In this document: piece after piece, positions 1 through 5,936 of the stretch
How the letters are laid out: each line of letters begins with the position of its first letter
Numbering within the stretch: position 1 is the first letter of the stretch
Assembly (NCBI GenBank): GCA_902481695.1
Contig: CABSXY010000052.1
Span: forward strand, 1-10,073
Source: an uncultured Haemophilus sp.
GTDB lineage: Bacteria; Pseudomonadota; Gammaproteobacteria; Enterobacterales; Pasteurellaceae
Direction: 5' to 3'
Length of the DNA: 10,073 nt
Position numbers and translations under genes: made by a program
Notes under the pieces: generated by a model
What the model saw: the letters and a program-made list of their open reading frames with translations, nothing else
What the model was told of the DNA's origin: nothing
The model's database searches: none

Positions 1-66
1 ACAAAAGCGCCCGCGCTGCATCACAAATCCGAGTAAAATTCCGCAAAGTAATCCGGTTAAAAGCAT
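1..66 (-). CDS. YeeE/YedE-family sulfur-transport membrane protein, N-terminal fragment
   Basis: Only the first 22 codons are inside the window; the rest lies beyond base 1. Read on the minus strand from the ATG at 66, the peptide is a hydrophobic helix (MLLTGLLCGILLGFVM) followed by QRGRFC. A first membrane helix ending in a glycine-rich stretch and then QRGRFC is characteristic of the YeeE/YedE family, integral membrane proteins that import thiosulfate or other sulfur (or selenium) compounds. A good ribosome site, AAGGAA, lies about 7 bases before the ATG. The gene follows the polA operon in the same direction but lies beyond that operon's terminator, so it is probably transcribed separately. 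The family call rests on one short motif and the start signals. The substrate cannot be judged. Confidence 0.62.
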   Translation of the reverse strand, partial: MLLTGLLCGILLGFVMQRGRFC

Positions 67-103
67 AAATATTCCTTTCTTTTAGAACTAAGTAGGGCAG
101 TAT

Positions 104-132
104 TTTCTAAAAAAATAAGAAGATGACGCCAA
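104..132 (-). promoter_or_regulatory. Candidate promoter for the YeeE/YedE-like gene
   Basis: On the minus strand a TTGGCG -35-like hexamer (127-132) and a TAGAAA -10-like hexamer (104-109) are separated by 17 bases. Each matches the sigma-70 consensus at 4 of 6 positions. They lie between the upstream terminator hairpin (171-212) and the start codon at 66. The DNA here is very AT-rich, so a chance match is possible. Confidence 0.3.
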
Positions 133-171
133 TAACTTTTAGCTAGAAAATATGTTTTTTTGATATAAAAA

Positions 172-180
172 AAGTGCGGT
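172..180 (+). repeat. DNA uptake sequence core (USS)
   Basis: Exact AAGTGCGGT. It forms the left arm of the terminator hairpin after the cyuA-like gene and is followed by AT-rich sequence. Confidence 0.95.
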
Positions 181-202
181 CAGGAATTTATATATTTTTC
201 TG

Positions 203-211
203 ACCGCACTT
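203..211 (-). repeat. DNA uptake sequence core (USS)
   Basis: Exact ACCGCACTT, i.e. AAGTGCGGT on the minus strand. It forms the right arm of the same hairpin, inverted relative to the copy at 172-180. Confidence 0.95.
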
Positions 212-231
212 TATCGTAAGTTACCACGCTA

Positions 232-1536
232 TTAAGGACAGGGTTTACTCACCATAATTTCAATTACTTGGCGATCGATGTGGTGCATACTCTTAGAAGC
301 AATTGAGCATAGATTGTCGATAGTGCGATCGAGATCGTGTTCAACGATACCTTCATTGCCTGTAACATGGGTTTCATCCATCGCCATGAGTACTGATTTA
401 TAGCCAGAAGCCACGCTGGTGGAGACTTTCATCGCACAGCTATTGGATGCACCGTCACAGATAATGCCACTGATGTCACCAATCATGCTGCAAATCCCCA
501 TACTCACGGTTTCAAATTTAGCTGTAAGCAAATAGGCGATACCCGCACAGCTTCCCATTGAGGCGGTTGTTACCGCACAAAGGGCAGACAGTTTGGGTAA
601 TTTACTGTGGATATAAATGGCCATTAAGTGTGATAAGAAGAGTGCACGGAGACGTTTTTCTTCACTCACATTTAAATAATCGGCGACCACAACCACGGGC
701 ATAGTGGCGGCAATACCTTGGTTGCCTGAACCTGAATTACTCATCGCTGGCAATGTAGCCCCACCCATGCGGGCATCGGAGGCTGCGGTGGTTTCAATCA
801 TGATTTTACTGAGTAAATCGTCTGACATTAAGCCACTACCGACTTGTTTGCGTAGCGTTCTACCAATATGTAGGCCGTAATTTTCGCGTAACCCTTCGTT
901 AGACAGCGAACGGTTGAGCGCGGCAGCTTGTCCGATAAAACGGATTTTATCGAGCTCAACTTCACAAGAAAATTCAAAAATTTCACGTGCGCTCACCTGC
1001 TTGAAAATATCATAAGGGGCGCAATCAGCGCATTCATCCTGTTCTTTCTCAAAAACAACTTCGCCATTTTTTTCAATTAAAATGATATTGGTGTGTTGAT
1101 CTTGAATCGCTACTTTCACTCGGTCATTATCCGCAAACAACACTGCTTCAGAATATAAAATATGCTCGGTTTGATGAATATCCACATTAACGAGTTTTTT
1201 ATCAAGCATCGCCCTGGCTTGGGATACTTGCTCTGGCGTGATGTGTTTTAATACTTCCAACTCACCCTCAGGATCACCGCCTAAAGCACCAATCGCTGCG
1301 GCAATAGGTAAGCCTACCATGCCCGTTCCAGGCACCGCAACACCTAAACCATTTTTCATTAAGTTTGGTGACACCTTGGCTTCAATACGCTCCGGTGTTT
1401 TGCCTAAATATTTGGCTGCAGTTGCTGCTGCAAGCGCTAAAGAGATAGGTTCAGTACAACCAAGTGCGGGAACCACATCACGTTCCACAAGGTGAAGTAA
1501 TGGTTTTTCGATTTCGTTGAGTCTTTCTTGATTCAT
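232..1536 (-). CDS. cyuA: UPF0597 / L-cysteine desulfidase (CyuA/YhaM) family protein, serine dehydratase alpha-like
   Basis: This 434-residue cytosolic protein belongs to the UPF0597 family, which includes E. coli YhaM/CyuA and the archaeal [4Fe-4S] L-cysteine desulfidase. That enzyme breaks cysteine down to pyruvate, ammonia and sulfide. Visible motifs are GCTEP with Cys27 near the N-terminus (the proposed catalytic cysteine position), MSNSGSGNQG (265-274) and three C-terminal cysteines, Cys320, Cys360 and Cys367. As I recall the archaeal enzyme's conserved cysteines (25, 282, 322, 329), these three have the same spacing as its cluster ligands. The gene is last in the polA-cupin operon, starting 17 bases after the cupin stop, with only a weak purine-rich ribosome site (AAAAGAA). 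A perfect hairpin terminator follows. No cysteine permease gene (cyuP/yhaO) is adjacent, unlike in E. coli. The family is certain; cysteine as substrate is inferred. Confidence 0.88.
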   Translation of the reverse strand: MNQERLNEIEKPLLHLVERDVVPALGCTEPISLALAAATAAKYLGKTPERIEAKVSPNLMKNGLGVAVPGTGMVGLPIAAAIGALGGDPEGELEVLKHITPEQVSQARAMLDKKLVNVDIHQTEHILYSEAVLFADNDRVKVAIQDQHTNIILIEKNGEVVFEKEQDECADCAPYDIFKQVSAREIFEFSCEVELDKIRFIGQAAALNRSLSNEGLRENYGLHIGRTLRKQVGSGLMSDDLLSKIMIETTAASDARMGGATLPAMSNSGSGNQGIAATMPVVVVADYLNVSEEKRLRALFLSHLMAIYIHSKLPKLSALCAVTTASMGSCAGIAYLLTAKFETVSMGICSMIGDISGIICDGASNSCAMKVSTSVASGYKSVLMAMDETHVTGNEGIVEHDLDRTIDNLCSIASKSMHHIDRQVIEIMVSKPCP

Positions 1537-1553
1537 AAAATTCTTTTAATTTA

Positions 1554-1868
1554 TTAAATACTGTCTTCTTTCTCTATGACTAATATGCGCGCTTCGCCTT
1601 GTGGATGAGCAACATGTTCGGTACCGATACCCGCATAAAAAATATCACCTGTATGGAGCAATACGGTTTTCTCTTGGCCGTCTTCTTTGTAGCGCATTTC
1701 CACCTTACCATCCATGACAGCAAAGACTTCTTCACCGTCATTGATATGCCATTTGTAAGGTTTATCTGTCCAGTGCAGGCGCACGGAAATACCATTCATA
1801 TTGGTAATATCAAGGGCTCCCCAAGCGCGTTCAGCCGTAAAGAGGTGACTTCTAATAACTTTATTCAT
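1554..1868 (-). CDS. Small single-domain cupin protein
   Basis: The protein has 104 residues and is essentially one cupin beta-barrel with no signal peptide. Cupin motif 1 is seen as WHINDGEEVFAVMDG (40-54): His41, Glu47 and Gly54 fit the pattern, but the usual second histidine is Asn43. Motif 2 is seen as GDIFYAGIGTEHVAH (74-88), with His85 in the metal position and G-x-G in place of P-x-G. A metal site is therefore possible but not classical. The ribosome site AAGGAA overlaps the polA stop codon (TAAGGAA), and the ATG lies 11 bases after polA. The cyuA-like gene follows after 17 bases, so the three genes are probably co-transcribed. The fold is clear; the substrate is unknown. A sensor, binding or isomerase role would all fit. 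Confidence 0.85.
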   Translation of the reverse strand: MNKVIRSHLFTAERAWGALDITNMNGISVRLHWTDKPYKWHINDGEEVFAVMDGKVEMRYKEDGQEKTVLLHTGDIFYAGIGTEHVAHPQGEARILVIEKEDSI

Positions 1869-1879
1869 GACTAAATTCC

Positions 1880-4678
1880 TTAGTGCGCCTCATCCCAGTT
1901 AGTGCCTTGCCCCACATCTACAATCAATGGCACCACTAAATCAGCGGCACTTTCCATTTGTGTTTTGATGAGCTCGCTATAAAACGCGACTTTTTCTGAC
2001 CGCACTTCAAACACCAATTCATCATGCACCTGCATAATCATTGCAATATCGGGATCATTTTGTAGTTTTTGATCCAATTGAATCATGGCTCGTTTGATAA
2101 TGTCTGCGGCTGTGCCTTGCATTGGTGCATTGATCGCGACACGTTCGGCTGCTTTACGGCGCATACCATTAGAAGAGTTAATATCTGGGAGATATAAACG
2201 ACGGCCGAATAGGGTTTCTACATAGCCTTGGGTTTTGGCTTTTTCGCGAATATCGTGCATAAAAGTTTGTACGCCAGGATAGCGTTTGAAATACAAATCC
2301 ATATAGCTCTGAGCATCGGCACGGCCAATACCGAGTTGACGCGATAAGCCAAAGGCTGACATACCGTAAATTAACCCAAAGTTAATCGCTTTAGCATTAC
2401 GACGTTGTTCGGAAGTCACTTCATCTAGTGAGACACCAAAGATTTCTGCCGCAGTAGAGCGGTGAATATCTTTGCCTTGGGTAAAGGCATTAATTAAGCC
2501 CTGATCCTGTGATAGGTGCGCCATAATGCGTAGCTCGATTTGCGAATAGTCGGCTGCCACAACAGTAAAGCCTTCGCGCGCAATAAATGCCTGACGAATA
2601 CGATGACCTTCTTCATTACGAATCGGAATATTTTGTAAATTCGGATCACTTGATGAAAGACGACCGGTGGCTGTCACCGCTTGATGGTAGGAAGTATGCA
2701 CTCGACCCGTTTGCGGATTTACCATTTGCGGTAATTTATCAGTGTAGGTCGATTTTAGTTTGCTGAGACCACGATGTTCTACCAACACTTTCGGCAATTC
2801 ATGGCTAAATGCGAGTTCCTCCAATACTTCCTCGTTAGTGGATGGTGCCCCTTTTGGTGTTTTTTGAATAACCGGCAAACCTAATTTATCAAACAAAATT
2901 TCTTGTAATTGTTTGGTGGAAGCTAAATTAAATGGTTGCCCCGCCAAGACATAGGCCTGTTCTTCTAATTCACTTAAACGGTTAGCGATTTCGTTGGATT
3001 GAAGGAATAGCGCATCGCTATCAATTAAAACACCACGACGTTCCATACGGGAAAGTACGCCTAACAACGGCAATTCCATTTCTTTAAAGAGTTTTTCCAG
3101 AGTGGGTTCTTTAGAGAGTTTTTCCCATAGCACTTGTTGCAGTTTCATTGTCACATCAGCATCTTCCGCCGCGTACTCGGCGGCTTTTTCCAATGGAATT
3201 TGGTTGAAGGTCAGCTGATTTTTACCTTTGCCTGCAATCTCTTCAAAAGTGATTGTTTGATGCCCTAAATAACGTTTTGCCAGGTCGTCCATATTATGAC
3301 GACCAGTGCTATTGAGCACATAGGACTCCAACATGGTATCGAAAGCCACACCTTGCACATCAATGCCATTACGGGCAAAGATGGTGAGGTCGTACTTGAA
3401 GTTTTGCCCGACTTTTTGAATGGTTGGATTTTCTAAAACTGGTTTTAACAGCGAAAGTGCGGTTGTTTTTTCGAGAGTTTTTGGTGCGCCTAAATAATCT
3501 AATTGTAGCGGTAAATAAGCCGCCTCGCCGTTTTCTAACGCAAAGGAAATCCCCACTAAGTTGGCAGCCATATAATCTAAATTATCGGTTTCTGTATCCA
3601 ACGCAAAAAGTTTAGCTTGCTTGAGTTTTTCCACCCAACGATTTAAATCTGCTTCAGTGAGCAAGGTTTCATAACGGCTGCGATCAATTTGAATTGCTGG
3701 CAATGCTTCATCGCTATTGTCTTGAGCGAGCGCAGGCGTAGCTTGATAGTGATTAATCTTGGTCGGTTGTTCGTTGTTATTGGTGATGGAATCAGCGCCA
3801 TTCATCACTTCATTGAGCCAACGTTTAAATTCATAGCGGCCGAAATATTCAGTGAGTTGATCGTTATTGCTTGCACCAAGGGTAAGTTGTTCCGGAGTGA
3901 TATCGAGAGCGACATCGGTTTTGATCGTGGCAAGGCGATAGGATAAATCGGCCATTTCTTTTTCCGCCAATAATTTATCACCTAATTTTTTTGCTCCACG
4001 AATTGGCAATTCAGCCACTTTGTCTAAGTTGGCATAAATTTCTGCCATGCTGCCGATACCCTGCAAGAGGCCAAGAGCGGTTTTTTCACCCACACCCGCT
4101 ACGCCTGGAATATTATCGGCGCTATCGCCCATTAGCGCTAAGTAATCGATGATGAGTTCTGGTGGAATACCGTATTTTTCAATCACGGCCTCGCGATCTA
4201 ATAAGGTATTATTCATGGTGTTGATCAACATAATGTTGTCATCCACTAGCTGTGCCATGTCTTTATCGCCGGTGCTGATCAAGACTTTTTGATTAGCTTT
4301 GGAGGCGGCTACCGCTAAGGTACCGATGACATCATCAGCCTCCACGCCTTCAATGACTAAAAGAGGAATGCCAAGGGCACGGATAATATCGTGCAATGGC
4401 TGAATTTGTTTGCGCAGATCGTCTGGCATCGGTGGACGATGGGATTTATATTGTTCAAACATTTCATCACGGAAAGTTTTGCCTTTCGCATCAAAGACCA
4501 CCGCAATATGGCTCGGTTGCACTTGCGAAATCAGGCTTTTGAGCATATTTAACACACCGTACATGGCACCGGTTGGTTCGCCAGCTGAATTGGTGAGTGG
4601 CGGAAAAGCATGAAAAGCACGATATAAATAAGATGAACCGTCCACTAGGACTAATGGATTAGGAGCGATAGTTGGCAT
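1880..4678 (-). CDS. polA: DNA polymerase I
   Basis: This is full-length Pol I (932 residues; E. coli has 928), used in gap repair and Okazaki-fragment maturation. The N-terminal 5'-nuclease domain (about 1-290) shows VLVDGSSYLYRAFHA, GDKDMAQLV and GDSADNIPG. The 3'-5' proofreading domain (about 330-520) keeps its acidic residues: Asp361 and Glu363 in LDTETD, Asp430 in NFKYD, Tyr502 and Asp506 in YAAEDAD. The polymerase domain keeps motif A (ADYSQIE, Asp710), motif B (Lys763 and Tyr771 in RRNAKAINFGLIYG) and motif C (VHDE, Asp886). Proofreading therefore looks intact, unlike in many bacterial Pol I proteins. I chose the ATG at 4678 because GGAA precedes it by 5 bases and MPTIAPNPLVLVDG fits the family. 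An in-frame ATG at 4714 overlaps the -10 hexamer of the promoter and can be excluded. It is the first gene of the operon and contains two uptake sequences. Confidence 0.98.
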   Translation of the reverse strand: MPTIAPNPLVLVDGSSYLYRAFHAFPPLTNSAGEPTGAMYGVLNMLKSLISQVQPSHIAVVFDAKGKTFRDEMFEQYKSHRPPMPDDLRKQIQPLHDIIRALGIPLLVIEGVEADDVIGTLAVAASKANQKVLISTGDKDMAQLVDDNIMLINTMNNTLLDREAVIEKYGIPPELIIDYLALMGDSADNIPGVAGVGEKTALGLLQGIGSMAEIYANLDKVAELPIRGAKKLGDKLLAEKEMADLSYRLATIKTDVALDITPEQLTLGASNNDQLTEYFGRYEFKRWLNEVMNGADSITNNNEQPTKINHYQATPALAQDNSDEALPAIQIDRSRYETLLTEADLNRWVEKLKQAKLFALDTETDNLDYMAANLVGISFALENGEAAYLPLQLDYLGAPKTLEKTTALSLLKPVLENPTIQKVGQNFKYDLTIFARNGIDVQGVAFDTMLESYVLNSTGRHNMDDLAKRYLGHQTITFEEIAGKGKNQLTFNQIPLEKAAEYAAEDADVTMKLQQVLWEKLSKEPTLEKLFKEMELPLLGVLSRMERRGVLIDSDALFLQSNEIANRLSELEEQAYVLAGQPFNLASTKQLQEILFDKLGLPVIQKTPKGAPSTNEEVLEELAFSHELPKVLVEHRGLSKLKSTYTDKLPQMVNPQTGRVHTSYHQAVTATGRLSSSDPNLQNIPIRNEEGHRIRQAFIAREGFTVVAADYSQIELRIMAHLSQDQGLINAFTQGKDIHRSTAAEIFGVSLDEVTSEQRRNAKAINFGLIYGMSAFGLSRQLGIGRADAQSYMDLYFKRYPGVQTFMHDIREKAKTQGYVETLFGRRLYLPDINSSNGMRRKAAERVAINAPMQGTAADIIKRAMIQLDQKLQNDPDIAMIMQVHDELVFEVRSEKVAFYSELIKTQMESAADLVVPLIVDVGQGTNWDEAH
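1999..2007 (-). repeat. DNA uptake sequence core (USS) inside polA
   Basis: Exact AAGTGCGGT on the minus strand, in the coding orientation of polA near its 3' end. It is read there within F-E-V-R-S-E and followed by the AT-rich blocks AGAAAAA and TTTTAT. Confidence 0.95.
3455..3463 (+). repeat. DNA uptake sequence core (USS) inside polA
   Basis: Exact AAGTGCGGT, opposite to the coding direction of polA, where its complement encodes T-A-L in the proofreading domain. It is followed by GTTTTTT and, after a short gap, GTTTTT, the expected extended pattern. Confidence 0.95.
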
Positions 4679-4712
4679 AAATATTCCGTTCAAAAATAAT
4701 GAAAAGTGTCGC

Positions 4713-4742
4713 ATTATAGCGTAAATTGCGAAATGGGGCGAA
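4713..4742 (-). promoter_or_regulatory. polA operon promoter
   Basis: On the minus strand a perfect TATAAT -10 (4713-4718) lies 18 bases after a weak TTCGCC -35 (4737-4742). Transcription would begin near 4706, giving a leader of about 28 bases that contains the GGAA ribosome site at 4684-4687. This placement rules out translation from the ATG at 4714. Confidence 0.7.
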
Positions 4743-4748
4743 CGGATA

Positions 4749-4757
4749 AAGTGCGGT
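4749..4757 (+). repeat. DNA uptake sequence core (USS) between the polA and zapA promoters
   Basis: Exact AAGTGCGGT followed by AATTAAA and then AAAAAGTA, a good extended uptake sequence. It is single, not paired, and lies between the two divergent promoters, so it does not form a terminator. Confidence 0.95.
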
Positions 4758-4774
4758 CAATTAAACGTAAAAAG

Positions 4775-4804
4775 TATGACGAAGGCATTTGGCTGTGGCA
4801 TAAT
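4775..4804 (+). promoter_or_regulatory. zapA promoter, extended -10 type
   Basis: CATAAT (4799-4804) is preceded by TGG (4796-4798), an extended -10 element, which can compensate for a weak -35. A partial -35, TATGAC (4775-4780), lies 18 bases upstream. The predicted start near 4811 gives a leader of about 28 bases with AAGGGAA as ribosome site (4828-4834). Confidence 0.55.
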
Positions 4805-4838
4805 AGGATTACTTGAGCATTCAACATAAGGGAATAAC

Positions 4839-5144
4839 ATGTCATTAAAACTGGTTGAAGTTGTTGTATTAGGGCAAGTGCTGCGCTTGAATGTCCCTGC
4901 AGAACAAGAAGAGATTTTGCGTCAAGCGGCGCGTAATTTAGATCTTCAAGTGTCTGAAATGAAAGAGCGTACAGGTTTATTACAATTAGACCGTGTGCTT
5001 TCTATTGTTGCCTTGAATTTAAGTTTTGAATTAACCCAAGAAAAAAATAAAAATGCCCAGATTGAAAACGTGTTATGTACGCGAATTCAACAGTTAGATC
5101 ATTCTTTAGAGAATGCATTAGGCGGGCGAACCATCGTAGATTAA
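4839..5144 (+). CDS. zapA: Cell division protein ZapA
   Basis: This small cytosolic protein of 101 residues binds FtsZ and promotes Z-ring bundling at midcell. The N-terminal part (about 1-40) starts with a beta strand (KLVEVVVLGQVLRLNVP) and continues into EQEEILRQAARNLDLQVSEM. The C-terminal part (about 50-95) is a long charged helix rich in Leu, Glu, Lys and Gln, as expected for the ZapA dimer/tetramer coiled coil. Length fits the family (about 100-110). Ribosome site AAGGGAA lies 4 bases before the ATG. The gene is divergent from polA and convergent with queH. In most gammaproteobacteria zapA is followed by 6S RNA (ssrS) and fau; here the terminator begins 3 bases after the stop codon, leaving no room for them. 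Confidence 0.9.
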   Translation: MSLKLVEVVVLGQVLRLNVPAEQEEILRQAARNLDLQVSEMKERTGLLQLDRVLSIVALNLSFELTQEKNKNAQIENVLCTRIQQLDHSLENALGGRTIVD

Positions 5145-5146
5145 AT

Positions 5147-5185
5147 AAAAAAGAACCGCATGTTGAAAGTGCGGTTCTTTTTTTT
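5147..5185. terminator. Bidirectional terminator between zapA and queH
   Basis: GAACCGCA (5153-5160) pairs with TGCGGTTC (5170-5177) around a 9-base loop. Six A residues (5147-5152) precede the stem and eight T residues (5178-5185) follow it, so it can work in both directions. zapA ends 3 bases to the left and queH ends 10 bases to the right on the other strand. Confidence 0.9.
5167..5175 (+). repeat. DNA uptake sequence core (USS) in the zapA/queH terminator
   Basis: Exact AAGTGCGGT, overlapping the loop and right arm of the hairpin. It is followed by TTTTTTTT and TTTTTTAA blocks, fitting the extended uptake pattern. The left arm carries only a partial match in inverse orientation (ACCGCATGT, 7 of 9). 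Confidence 0.95.
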
Positions 5186-5194
5186 ATGTGTTTT

Positions 5195-5935
5195 TTAATC
5201 TGGCGTGTAATAGAGTTTACCAATTTCAATTTTTTGTCGCCCTGTTTCTTCACGCCATTTATTGCTGTCTCGTAAAGAATAAACACAGCCACAATATTCC
5301 TGTTGATAAAAACGTTCACGCTTACTGATTTCGATCATGCGTTGCGATCCTCCAGCTTTACGCCAGTTGTAATCCCAATAAATCACATCATCATATTTTT
5401 CAGCCGCACGGTGACCACAACCATTAATTTGATCCATGTCTTTCCAGCGAGAAATACCAAGACAGCTGGTAAATACAGGGAAACCATGTTCATGAGCATA
5501 TTCAGCGGCTTTTTCAAAACGCATATCAAAACACATGGTGCAACGAATACCACGTTCAGGCTCCCATTCCATACCTTTTGCGCGATCAAACCATTGCTGG
5601 CGATCGTAGTCTGCATCGATAAATGGAATCCCAAATTTTTGGGCGAAACGGATGTTTTCTTCTTTGCGAATTAAATATTCTTTTAATGGATGAATATTCG
5701 GGTTGTAAAAATAAATCGTAAACTCAATACCTGAGGCCAAAATGGCTTCCATCACTTCACCCGAACAAGGCGCACAGCAAGAGTGGAGAAGTAGCTTATT
5801 ATGCCCTTCAGGTAATTCGAGTTTTTCACGAATAAAAGGCGCATTGGGATCCTTGCGCACTTTTTGTTTACGTGGTTTTTGAAATTTAGGTTGAGAATCG
5901 ACCGCACTTTGCGGTTGAATTTGTTCTTCAGTCAT
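5195..5935 (-). CDS. queH: Epoxyqueuosine reductase QueH (DUF208)
   Basis: This 246-residue cytosolic protein catalyses the last step of queuosine synthesis, reduction of epoxyqueuosine to queuosine in the tRNA anticodon. It replaces the unrelated QueG. Cysteine motifs of the family are visible: HSCCAPC (51-57), ERGIRCTMC (127-135), TSCLG (157-161) and EYCGC (213-217). Several of these cysteines bind an iron-sulfur cluster and an extra iron in known QueH. About 46 residues precede the core. They are basic and low in complexity (KFQKPRKQKVRKDP) and include an uptake sequence at codons 9-12. The gene follows ispB with a single base between stop and start (TAA-T-ATG) and has no clear Shine-Dalgarno sequence, which suggests translational coupling to ispB. 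It ends at the bidirectional terminator shared with zapA. Confidence 0.94.
   Translation of the reverse strand: MTEEQIQPQSAVDSQPKFQKPRKQKVRKDPNAPFIREKLELPEGHNKLLLHSCCAPCSGEVMEAILASGIEFTIYFYNPNIHPLKEYLIRKEENIRFAQKFGIPFIDADYDRQQWFDRAKGMEWEPERGIRCTMCFDMRFEKAAEYAHEHGFPVFTSCLGISRWKDMDQINGCGHRAAEKYDDVIYWDYNWRKAGGSQRMIEISKRERFYQQEYCGCVYSLRDSNKWREETGRQKIEIGKLYYTPD
5901..5909 (-). repeat. DNA uptake sequence core (USS) inside queH
   Basis: Exact AAGTGCGGT on the minus strand, in the coding direction. It encodes the segment around Q-S-A-V in the variable N-terminal extension of QueH. GATTCT and AAATTTC follow at the expected spacing. Confidence 0.95.
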
Positions 5936-5936
5936 A

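Larger units (their letters stand above)
164..212 (-). terminator. Rho-independent terminator of the polA operon, made of two inverted uptake sequences
   Basis: AAAGTGCGGTCAG (171-183) pairs perfectly with CTGACCGCACTTT (200-212), giving a 13-bp stem with a 16-base AT-rich loop. On the minus strand the stem is followed by seven T residues (bases 167-173 read as A on the plus strand). It lies 20 bases beyond the stop codon of the last operon gene. Each arm contains a complete uptake core, a terminator design known in Haemophilus genomes. Confidence 0.9.

Noticed and set aside
64..75. The same 12 bases, GGAATATTTATG, precede and include the start codons of both polA and the YeeE/YedE-like gene.
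   Set aside because: Both are a Shine-Dalgarno plus an AT-rich spacer and ATG. In AT-rich DNA with fixed spacing such sharing can easily be coincidental, and the flanks differ.
4679..4714. Longer polA reading frame starting at the ATG at 4714.
   Set aside because: That ATG overlaps the TATAAT promoter hexamer, so it would not be in the transcript; the added 12 residues do not fit the family.
5002..5319. 105-codon minus-strand open frame overlapping zapA and the end of queH.
   Set aside because: It runs through the bidirectional terminator and lies antisense to zapA and in another frame of queH, with no recognisable protein features.
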